A stretch of 64,000 nt of DNA from Closterium sp. Naga37s-1 (taxonomy: Eukaryota > Streptophyta > Zygnematophyceae > Desmidiales > Closteriaceae): contig CANJKZ010000169.1 in assembly GCA_947471745.1 (NCBI GenBank), positions 3,126,501 through 3,190,500 on the forward strand. Direction: 5' to 3'. A program made the position numbers and the translations under genes. This document shows, in pieces, positions 56,601 through 64,000 of this stretch. The notes beneath the pieces were generated by a model. It was not told the origin of the DNA. It was given only the letters and a program-made list of their open reading frames with translations, and ran no database searches. Each line of letters begins with the position of its first letter. Position 1 is the first letter of the stretch.

Positions 56601-59600
56601 GGATTTCAATGAATAATCTCGAGGGGTGGGGAATGGGGTAGGGATTTGGTGAGGGAGCTGGTGCGGGAGGGCGATGGGAAGAAGCTGGTTACTGCAAGGA
56701 CCCACCCTATGCTCATAATTTCAGGTGGGAAGTAGGGCAAGGAATGGGGGTTCTTCAGATCTTTTTGTTTTTAATTATTTTCCGATGCGTGCCCATTATC
56801 ATTGTAACGTGCAGGTTACCGCATGGCCCTGGATTGTGCCCGGGAGGTGCTCATCAGCAAGAGCAGAGACAACAAGGACGACCCAGGTAAGTCAAGCTGT
56901 TTATGTATGATTGGTAGGTATTCTCTATTTTGAGGAAAGAGGCCAGTGTTGTCAAGCTTTTTACGGTGCTGGTCCCAGAAGCTCAGGAGCAATGTTTCTA
57001 GATGCTGGTTTTCTTTTAGTCCTTCAATTCTGTTGAGAGGCGTAGAAGAGCTTGTTTCCACAGATTTTCACATGTATACGGCATTCCTCATCGTGCCAAC
57101 CCCGTCCCATGACAGCCAAATTCCGTGAGGACTTGCTGCGCATCGCCAAGACGACCCTGAGCTCCAAGATTTTGTCCCAGGACAAGGAGCACTTCGCCTC
57201 GCTCGCAGTGGATGCAGTGCTGCGCCTCAAGGGCAGCACCAACCTGGAGGCCATTCAGATCATCAAGAAGGCGGGGGGGGCTTTGTCTGACTCGTACCTC
57301 GATGAAGGGTGAGTGAACTAGGTTTCTCCAGGGCTTCTCCTTTTATAATTATTTATCTGGGGTCCAGGGGTTTCCAGAGAGTTTCTCTAGGGTTTGCCAG
57401 GTCTTTCCAAGGGTTTTTTTTGTTTTCCAGGGTTTTCAAGGTTTTTCTTCCAGGGTTTTACAAAGTTATGGGGTTTAGTGAGCAATGAGCCGACGTCCTT
57501 TCTTCCCTCCCCTTGCAATACCAAGTTTAGGGTTCAGGGTTTAACGGACAAGGTGAAGATCTACGGCGCCCCCGTGCGCGTGGATGGCATGGCAAAGGTG
57601 GCTCATATCCACGCACCCTAGTCCCCAGACAACTCAAACCCCTCCTCTCATTCCCCACGCCCCCCCTCCCCTGCCGCCCCTCCTCCACCTCCCCTTCCAC
57701 CCCCTTGTCCCACTTGAAAACAGGTTTATTTTGGACAAGAAGATAGGGGTGGGGCAGCCGAAGAAAATTGAGAACGCCAAGATTCTTGTTGCGAACACGG
57801 CGATGGACACGGACAAGGTGAAGATCTATGGCGCCCGCGTGCGCGTGGATGGCATGGCAAAGGTGGCATGATGGCATGGCCAAGGCGGTTCACATCCACG
57901 AACACCCGAATGCCCAGACAACTCAAACCCCTCCTCCCGTCCCTCACCCCTTCCTCCCACCGCCCGTCCCCTCCTTCCCACCCAAAACCAGGTTCATTCT
58001 GGACAAGAAAATTGGTGTGGGTCAGCCGAAGCGGATTGAAAACGCCAAGATTCTCGTTGCGAACACTGCGATGGACACGGACAAGGTGAAGATCTACGGC
58101 GCCCGCGTGCGCGTGGACGGCATGGCGAAGGTCGCAGAGATTGAAGCGGCCGAGAAGAACAAGATGCGGCAAAAGGTCGAGAAGATCATCGCACACGGGA
58201 TCAACTGTTTCATTAACCGGCAGCTGATTTACAACTTCCCGGAGGAGCTTTTTTCGGACGCGGGGGTTATGGCGATAGAGCACGCGGACTTCGAGGGGAT
58301 TGAGAGGCTGGCGCTGGTGACGGGGGGGGAGATTGCGAGCACGTTTGAGGACCCTGCGGGTGTGAAGCTGGGGCATTGCAAGGTTATCGAGGAGATCATG
58401 ATTGGGGAGGACCGCCTGATCCACTTCTCGGGGGTGGCGCTGGGCGAGGCGTGCACCATCGTGCTGCGAGGCGCCAGGTGAGGATTTTTTTTGGATTCGG
58501 GTTTCAGGTTTTAGGGTTTAGTATTGGGGGTTTGAAAGCCCTGAATATGAAACCTTGCGAGGGTTGAGAGTGAGTGAGGGGATTGAGAGGCTGGCGCTGG
58601 TGACGGGAGGGGAGATTGCGAGCACGTTTGAGGACCCGGCTGGTGTGAAGCTGGGGCACTGCAAGGTTATTGAGGAGATCATGATTGGGGAGGACCGCCT
58701 GATCCACTTCTCGGGGGTGGCTCTGGGCGAGGCGTGCACCATCGTGCTGCGAGGGGCCAGGTGAGAAACTATGAGGGATCAGGTTCAGAGTTTAGGGTTC
58801 TGGGATTGGGATTTTGACCCTTGACAGTCCGAAATTTGAAACCTTGTGAGGGTTGGGAGTGAGGGGATTGAGAGGCTGGCGCTGGTGACGGGGGGGGAGA
58901 TCGCGAGCACGTTTGAGGACCCTGCTGGTGTGAAGCTGGGGCAGTGCATGGTGATCGAGGAGATCATGATTGGGGAGGACCGCCTGATCCACTTCTCGGG
59001 GGTGGCGCTGGGCGAGGCGTGCACCATCGTGCTGAGAGGGGCCAGGTGAGGGAGAGGAGGGGTTGAGGGTTAGGGTATGGAGGCTGAAAGGGTAAAAAAA
59101 GAAGGGGGCAGCCAGGTAGTTTGCTGATTCACTTCTCGGGGGTGGCGCTGGGCGAGGCGTGCACCATCGTGCTGCGCGGGGCCAGGTGAGGGAGAGGAGG
59201 GGTTGAGGGTTAGGGTATGGAGGCTGAAAGGGTAAAAAAAGAAGGGGGCAGCCAGGTAGTTTGCTGATTCACTTCTCGGGGGTGGCGCTGGGCGAGGCGT
59301 GCACCATCGTGCTGCGCGGGGCCAGGTGAGGGAGAGTGGGGGTTAGGAGCGGGGTATAAAGGCTAGGGTTTCAAGTCTGGGGTTCAAGGGTTCACATGTG
59401 CTGGATAAGGCAGAGTGGTCTCACCAGGATGTGCCGTCTGTGCTGACGGAAATATTGTTGCGTACCGTGCCTTCCCTCCTACTCCCGTCCTCCCCCCCTC
59501 CCCCAACCCCCCGTTCCCCCCTGCTTATGCAGTTCACACGTGTTGGATGAAGCTGAGAGGTCGCTGCATGACGCCCTGTGTGTGCTGACAGCAACCGTGG

Positions 59601-61265
59601 CTGACAGCAGAGTGGTGTGGGGCGGGGGCTGGCCTGATGGCAACACGAGTCAGTTATCTTGCTCCCCTCCCTCCCCTCTCACAGTTTTCACGTGTTGGAC
59701 GAAGCAGTCCTCTCAATCTTCCTCTCCTCTCCCTCCCCAACCTTCTGCCCTGGCCTACCCTCTCCCTTGCAGTTCACACGTGTTGGATGAGGCAGAGAGG
59801 TCGCTGCATGACGCCCTGTGTGTGCTGACAGCGACGGTGGCGGACAGCAGAGTGGTGTGGGGCGGGGGCTGGCCGGAAGTCATGATGGCCACGCGAGTTG
59901 ACGTCCTTGCTCGCCGCACACCTGGTGAGTTGACTTGACTGTTGACTGGCAGTTGACTGACCGGCTGTTGACTGACGGTTGAAGAGACAGCAGAGTGGTG
60001 TGGGGTGGGGGTTGGCCGGAAGTCATGATGGCCACGCGAGTCGACGACCTTGCTCGCCGCACACCTGGTGAGTTGACTGATTGTTGACCGAAGTTTGACT
60101 TGTTGTGAAATGAGAGGGCAGAGCTGGTTGCCCATACTTCCCAACCTGCCCGGATTTCCTCCCTTCCTCTCCACCCTTTCCTCCCATACCCCCAGGCAAG
60201 CGCGCTCTTGCAGTGGAGGCGTTCGCGTCTGCGCTCCGTGCCATCCCCACCATCATTGCTGATAATGCTGGGCTGGACAGTGCAGAGCTGGTGGCTCAGC
60301 TGCGGGCGGCTCATGCTGAGGAGAACAGCCATGCTGGCATTGATGTGATCACGGGGCAGGTGAGAAGGACAGAGAGGAAGAGAAGAGAGAGAGGGAGAGA
60401 AGAGAGAGAGGGAGAGAAGAGAGAGAGGGAGAGAAGAGAGAGAGGGAGAGAAGAGAGAGAGGGAGAGAGAGAGAGACAAAGAGAAGAGAGAGGGGAGAGA
60501 GAGACTGCCTGTGGTTCACCTTGACAGTGCAGAGCTGGTGGCTCGGCTGCGGGCAGTGCATGCTGAGGAGAACAGCCGTGCCGGCATTGACGTGATCACT
60601 GGGCAGGTGAGAGGCATGGGGACAGGTGTGCAGGTGAGAGGGATAGGGACAGGTGTGTGCGTGTGCATACGAGGGGCAAACGAGAGGAAGGATTGCTCGT
60701 GGTTCACCTCGACAGTGCAGAGCTGGTGGCTCAGCTGCGAGCGGCTCATGCCGAAGAGAACAGCCATGCCAGCATTGATGTTATCACGGGACAGGTGAGA
60801 AGGGCAGGGACTGCTCGTCGTGGGCTGGACAGTGCAGAGCTGGTGGCTCAGCTGAGGGCCGCTCATGCTGAGGAGAACAGCCGTGCCGGCATTGATGTTA
60901 TCACGGGGCAGGTGAGAGAGGGAAGGGCTTGCTTGCGCTCACCCCCTAAAAAACCCTTTCTGATCAATGAACCTTAGCTGATTGCTTGCCTGTGTCGGTG
61001 AAGTGTTCATGGGGCGGCAACACTTCCGATGTGTTCTTTCCGTCTCGCTTGACTTCTCTTCACCTCTCCCCTTCCCTCCCATTTTCTCTCTCCCTCCTCC
61101 CACGTGTGCTCGTGACAGTCTGGCGATATGGAGGAGTGTGGAATCTATGAGTCTCTCAAGGTGAAGCAGGCTGTGCTGATGTCAGCAACGGAGGCTGCGG
61201 AGATGATCCTGCGTGTCGATGACATCATCACCAACGCTCCTAGAAGGCGCGAGGAGAGGATGTGA
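53648..61265 (+). CDS. CCT2: T-complex protein 1 subunit beta (CCT2), 11 exons
   Basis: Exons: 53648-53686, 53805-53861, 54800-54865, 55497-55608, 56190-56318, 56815-56886, 57116-57308, 57992-58477, 59773-59924, 60196-60359, 61119-61265. Phases agree and the product is 538 residues (family 527-535). Exon 1 (13 residues) is the least certain. Group II chaperonin signatures are present: [13 protein letters not shown] (about 40-54), VTNDGATIL (about 70), [20 protein letters not shown] (about 98-117; its Asp binds the nucleotide-hydrolysing Mg), [11 protein letters not shown] and [20 protein letters not shown]2-specific segments include [17 protein letters not shown] and the RREERM tail. CCT folds actin, tubulin and other clients in the cytosol as a double eight-subunit ring. 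Exons 3, 5, 8, 9 and 10 have truncated copies in adjoining introns. Confidence 0.95.
54320..54700 (+). repeat. Three upstream copies of CCT2 exon 3
   Basis: Copies near 54321-54395 and 54452-54515 are decayed. The nearest (about 54630-54698) still reads [19 protein letters not shown]. An even older remnant may lie near 54020. Confidence 0.8.
55061..55142. repeat. Small duplication around a half-palindrome (CCT2 intron)
   Basis: GCGGATTCGGCCGGGGTATT occurs at about 55062 and 55121. ACTTTTGAGACGCCACAG (about 55091-55108) lies between the copies. Confidence 0.7.
55773..55930. repeat. Tandem duplication with central palindrome (CCT2 intron)
   Basis: Copies at about 55773-55838 and 55860-55930 share GGTGTTACCA and GTGCCACTTGTGCTTCCACA. 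CTTTGAGCCAACTCAAAA (55838-55855) sits between them. Confidence 0.9.
56042..56152 (+). repeat. Upstream copy of CCT2 exon 5
   Basis: About 110 bp nearly identical to the first 110 bp of the exon at 56190, with the same CTCCAG acceptor. It breaks off after LVTA. Confidence 0.95.
56390..56730 (+). repeat. Three downstream copies of CCT2 exon 5 3' part
   Basis: Copies near 56395-56440, 56483-56566 and 56650-56725 repeat [15 protein letters not shown] with GTG donors. Confidence 0.9.
57537..57880 (+). repeat. Two upstream copies of CCT2 exon 8 parts
   Basis: About 57540-57605 repeats the [19 protein letters not shown] section. 57722-57868 repeats the exon from its acceptor ([20 protein letters not shown]) to the same MAKVA point. 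Confidence 0.9.
58565..59330 (+). repeat. Four downstream copies of CCT2 exon 8 3' part
   Basis: Copies at about 58570-58761, 58860-59046, 59122-59187 and 59262-59327 end in VLRGAR followed by GTGAGG donors. The last two are part of a nearly identical 140-bp tandem pair. The two longer copies keep about 60 codons open in frame. Confidence 0.95.
59400..59720 (+). repeat. Upstream copies of CCT2 exon 9
   Basis: A decayed copy near 59398-59452, a long one at 59531-59640 reading [20 protein letters not shown] from a GCAG acceptor, and a short one near 59688-59712. Confidence 0.85.
59984..60075 (+). repeat. Downstream copy of CCT2 exon 9 3' part
   Basis: Repeats [20 protein letters not shown] with the GTGAGTTGACT donor region. 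Confidence 0.9.
60360..60500. repeat. Purine (GAGAGGGAGAGAA) tract in CCT2 intron 10
   Basis: GA-rich low-complexity tract directly after the exon 10 donor. Confidence 0.9.
60518..60912 (+). repeat. Three downstream copies of CCT2 exon 10 3' part
   Basis: Copies at about 60520-60607, 60708-60795 and 60822-60911 repeat [18 protein letters not shown] and GIDVITGQ with GTGAGA donors. Only the exon at 60196-60359 is complete. Confidence 0.95.
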
Positions 61266-62012
61266 GGCGAAGGTGTTTTATGGATTTTTTTTTTTACTGT
61301 TTTGTTCCTCCGGCCAATATAGAAGGCTCTAAAAAATAACCAACCAACCAACTTACAAATGAAAATAATAGGTACATGATTCCATCTTGAACGTTTTGAA
61401 TCCATTGCATGCTCTTTAGAGAAGTCCAATTGTAGCGAGACTTGTGTGTAGTAGTGGATATGAGAGCCAGACTAGTCCGAAAATGCATGTAGTACCGGTA
61501 CGCTATTACCATCTGGAGACTGGAAACCACGTCAGGTACACTGTGGCTGGCCAATCCAATTATAATTACCATTCACTACTCCCTGTTGCACTCCACTCTC
61601 TGTCACATTTTCTGAACTGAACCCCCTTTCCCATGCTCAATCCCTAACATCCACCAAACACACACCCACCCACCCACATAGATAACGATTTCCACTCCCA
61701 GAAAGAACCCACCCCCACACTCATTCAATGCTTGGTTCTATTATCTCTCCCCCTCCACTCTACAATGCCTTACCATCAAGCCCAAGCCAACCCTCCCCAC
61801 CCCCCCCCCCCCCCCCCCTACCCCTTCCTCACTCCCCAACCTCTTTTCCCCCATTATCATCCACCCCCGCCCGTCCCTCTCTCTCCCTCCCCCGCTGTCA
61901 ACTCCTTCTACACCACTTACCCGTATGAGTTATACCCAAGCATCTGGTACTCATGGTTGATTAGATACATCTTAGAACCTTGCAGATGACATCTTCAGAA
62001 ACTGCTGCCCAT
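61266..62012. other. Convergent CCT2/NmrA-like intergenic region
   Basis: 747 bp between converging 3' ends. It includes a C-rich homopolymer-like tract (about 61801-61818) and pyrimidine-rich sequence. No gene was supported. Confidence 0.5.
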
Positions 62013-63062
62013 TTAACAGTCATTTTTAGCTAAAAGTTCTCCCAGGTGCTGGCCCAACCACTCGTCAAATCGCAGAGGTTGGATCCCAAGCAGCGGAAGA
62101 TCAGACGTAACTTCCTTGAACCTTCCAGTTGTGTAGTATAAGCGCATCCAGTCACGGAATCCCTCAGCCTGCCACCTGGCCGAGCCGCCTACAGAGATAG
62201 CTCGCTCCATTGCTCCCTCCAATCCCAGATCGACAAATGTCACCTCCTTGCCGATCTTTTCGCCTATTATTCTCACAATATCGTGCTGACTCAGCAGATC
62301 TGGTCCCACAATTCGATACGCCCGGCGATCGTGTGCCACGTCATCAGCGCTCGCTAGAATCACGGCCGCCGCTTTACCAATGTCATCCAGAGCAACGGGA
62401 AGCGAACAAGCACCAGGATTCCCTCCAGCGCCGTACACTTTATCCTCGTTACAAATCGTCTCTTTGCTGCGCAGAACGTTCTCCATGAAATCACCGCATT
62501 CTAGCTGGGTCCAGGACAAGCGGAGGGTTTCATCTGCGTGTCGCCTCGAGCTCTGCCATTGGCGGTGGAAGATAAACCTCTCCTCTTCCTGAAACACACC
62601 GCCTATGAGCACAACGCGTCGCACGCCGTGCGACTTTCCGGCCGTTAGAACCGAGTTGACGATTTCGTGACGGTTTTCTAGCTGTGGGGCGATGATCAGC
62701 GCGCGATCCACGCCGGAAAACGCGGCTGCGTGTGTAAGCGGATCCGCGACGTCGAAACCGCAGACGACCTCGATATTGCCGAAATTCGACAGAAGAGAGT
62801 CGTTCACATTCGCGCCGTTTCCGGTGCCTTCGGGTTGTACGAGATCATGAAGGAAATCCTCTTTTGTCTTGCTCGTCCCGCGAAACACTGCGCGAATGTG
62901 GACCTTATTGCCGAACTTGGCAAGGAGGTGACGAATTGTGGCTTTACCGACTCGAGAGGACGCCGTAACCACGGCAACTACTAACTTCTGGGGAGGCTGT
63001 TCACCAGCGGTAGTCGCGGCGTCATTTCCGGCGTCAGGCGTGGTGTGCGAAGCAGCAGCCAT
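62013..63062 (-). CDS. NmrA-like NAD(P)-binding Rossmann-fold protein, single exon
   Basis: The frame is 349 residues if the start is the Met at 63062 (context ACAACAATGGCT, a strong plant-type start). The same frame stays open to 63728, but the added residues look non-coding. After a Thr/Ala-rich leader of about 28 residues comes a beta-alpha-beta start, LVVAVVTASSRVGKATIRHL, where the usual GxxGxxG is degenerate (TASSRVG). Then follow VEVVCGFDVADPL, RALIIAPQL, GVRRVVLIGGVFQ, HADETLRLSWTQLE, CGDFMENVL and IVGPDLLSQHDIVRIIGEKI. The domain order matches NmrA/SDR-atypical proteins, which bind NAD(P) and act as redox sensors or reductases. The substrate is unknown. It is the only intronless host gene here and carries no exon copies. 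Confidence 0.85.
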   Translation of the reverse strand: MAAASHTTPDAGNDAATTAGEQPPQKLVVAVVTASSRVGKATIRHLLAKFGNKVHIRAVFRGTSKTKEDFLHDLVQPEGTGNGANVNDSLLSNFGNIEVVCGFDVADPLTHAAAFSGVDRALIIAPQLENRHEIVNSVLTAGKSHGVRRVVLIGGVFQEEERFIFHRQWQSSRRHADETLRLSWTQLECGDFMENVLRSKETICNEDKVYGAGGNPGACSLPVALDDIGKAAAVILASADDVAHDRRAYRIVGPDLLSQHDIVRIIGEKIGKEVTFVDLGLEGAMERAISVGGSARWQAEGFRDWMRLYYTTGRFKEVTSDLPLLGIQPLRFDEWLGQHLGELLAKNDC

Positions 63063-64000
63063 TGTTGTTACTCCGCAAAAACCGATGAATGACTTCGGGT
63101 AAAGGATCACTTTGAGAGCTTGACGAAAAAGGATTAATCCCGTGCGAAAACGCGTGTAACCAGATGAATGACAGATTGTGAGCTCAGGGAAACAGAACAG
63201 GGGTGATGGCCATTTCTGACCGCCAAAGAGCAGTTTCATGATGTCCGTCAACTGAATTTCGTGAGCCACGAATGGACAACGACGAGCAAAATGCTTCGTG
63301 CGAAAACAACTATTGAGCAAGTTACCACGCCCGCGATATCGAGTAATGACGAAATGCATCTCGCATGGGATGACCCTCCCCAGCCTCGTTCCCGCCAACC
63401 AGGCCGAGCGCAATTTCAAATGTTTCCCCACAAAAACCCCCTCGACGATTTTGATCACATTCCCCCTTCCCATCTCATTTGTCGCGAAAACCTTCCCCCA
63501 ACCTTCGCAACCGCCGGGGTAACACCAAAGGGGCTCTCCCCCCTCCTTTACCCAATCAAATCCGCACAGCGGTTGATAAAACCGCGAGTTTTTACAAAAA
63601 CTCGTGCAGGCTATGAACCCCGGAGCGGCGGAGGATCTCAAGACTTGATTGTATTCGTGGCGGAAAGAGATGGATGAAACGCCAGGCTGCAAGTGCTCGT
63701 GTGTTGAGCGTTTAGCGGTAGGCTTCAACTGACCGTAGCTACACCGTCCCAGAAAATAAAAGGAGATAAATCTAGGAAATTCAGTGTGGGTGTTTGGAGT
63801 TACCGTTCTACTCTATCTCCTCCGGTTTCGCTTTCACAAGTTGGGTATTCCGTGCTACAGGTTGGATTGAGACTGCATTATGCACACATTGCTACCCCAT
63901 CGTACAGTCCTTTCACCTTTCCCCCCACCCACTCCTCCCCCCAGCTCCCTCTTTGCCGCTTCCTCAACTCTCGCCTCCCGTCGCCCCCTCCCTCCCCCAC
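63063..64000. other. Upstream region and right edge
   Basis: Should hold the NmrA-like promoter. No gene was supported. The last 100 bases are pyrimidine-rich (CCCTCCC type). Confidence 0.5.

Noticed and set aside
57722-57868. Second full CCT2 exon 8 start as the real exon
   Set aside because: It ends shortly after MAKVA in a stop and lacks the remaining 340 bp; the copy at 57992 is complete and in phase.
58500-59225. Interstitial telomere repeat (TTTAGGG-like segments)
   Set aside because: Only one or two imperfect units, scattered in CCT2 intron copies; no tandem array.

Overview
This window is nuclear DNA from a photosynthetic eukaryote of the green lineage. The evidence is intron-rich genes, several predicted plastid-targeted proteins (a uS9 and a bL17 ribosomal protein, a GC1/SulA-type epimerase, a ribose-5-phosphate-isomerase-like protein), a plant-like CCT2 chaperonin gene, and Copia retrotransposons primed by initiator tRNA-Met. 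The mix of plant-type genes, very repeat-laden introns and short-LTR Copia elements would fit a streptophyte alga (for example a zygnematophyte). That placement is inference; the sequence does not name the organism.

Layout. 1-905 is gene-free. 906-2345 is a short terminal-repeat retrotransposon with 144-bp LTRs and target duplication ACAAT. 2848-3995 (minus) holds the first two exons of an isomerase-like plastid gene that runs off the left edge. 4920-8597 (minus) holds the last three recognisable exons of an alpha/beta hydrolase, with a 137-bp hairpin satellite in its intron. 9286-30271 is a retroelement block. Copia element A (9570-27240, 136-bp LTRs, TSD TGACT) sits inside an array of TTTTGAGTCGACTCA units. 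Element B (15626-22099, LTRs of 867 and 865 bp, TSD CCCTG) sits inside the gag of A, and a 1,864-bp chimeric unit of LTR-B, A-gag and B-gag is tandemly repeated behind it. Element C (about 27526-30271) is a truncated third Copia. From 30865 on comes a gene-dense half: OLA1 (+, 11 exons), plastid uS9 (+, 3 exons), plastid bL17 (+, 2 exons), GC1-like epimerase (-, 10 exons), CCT2 (+, 11 exons) and a single-exon NmrA-like protein (-). For OLA1, uS9, bL17, GC1 and CCT2 I could assign every exon, with consistent splice phases and protein lengths close to the family norm.

Two features stand out. First, six of the seven genes for which introns were recognised carry partial copies of their own exons in the neighbouring introns, roughly 60 in all. 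Each copy keeps the splice site and breaks off inside the exon, and only one full-length exon survives per set. Several intronic minisatellites begin at the break point of such a copy. Second, a palindrome of the form TTTTGAG-NNNN-CTCAAAA, often extended to about 30 bp by locus-specific arms, lies between the two copies of a tandem duplication at about ten independent places. It also recurs once per unit in the 137-bp satellite and in the 31-bp array. I know of no described element or mechanism that matches this association; it is the best candidate here for something undescribed.

Functionally the genes are housekeeping genes: plastid translation (uS9, bL17), plastid division (GC1), a cytosolic GTPase-fold ATPase (OLA1), cytosolic chaperonin (CCT2) and NAD(P)-binding or hydrolase enzymes. 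They do not form one pathway. GC1 and CCT2 are divergent and share an 884-bp upstream region.
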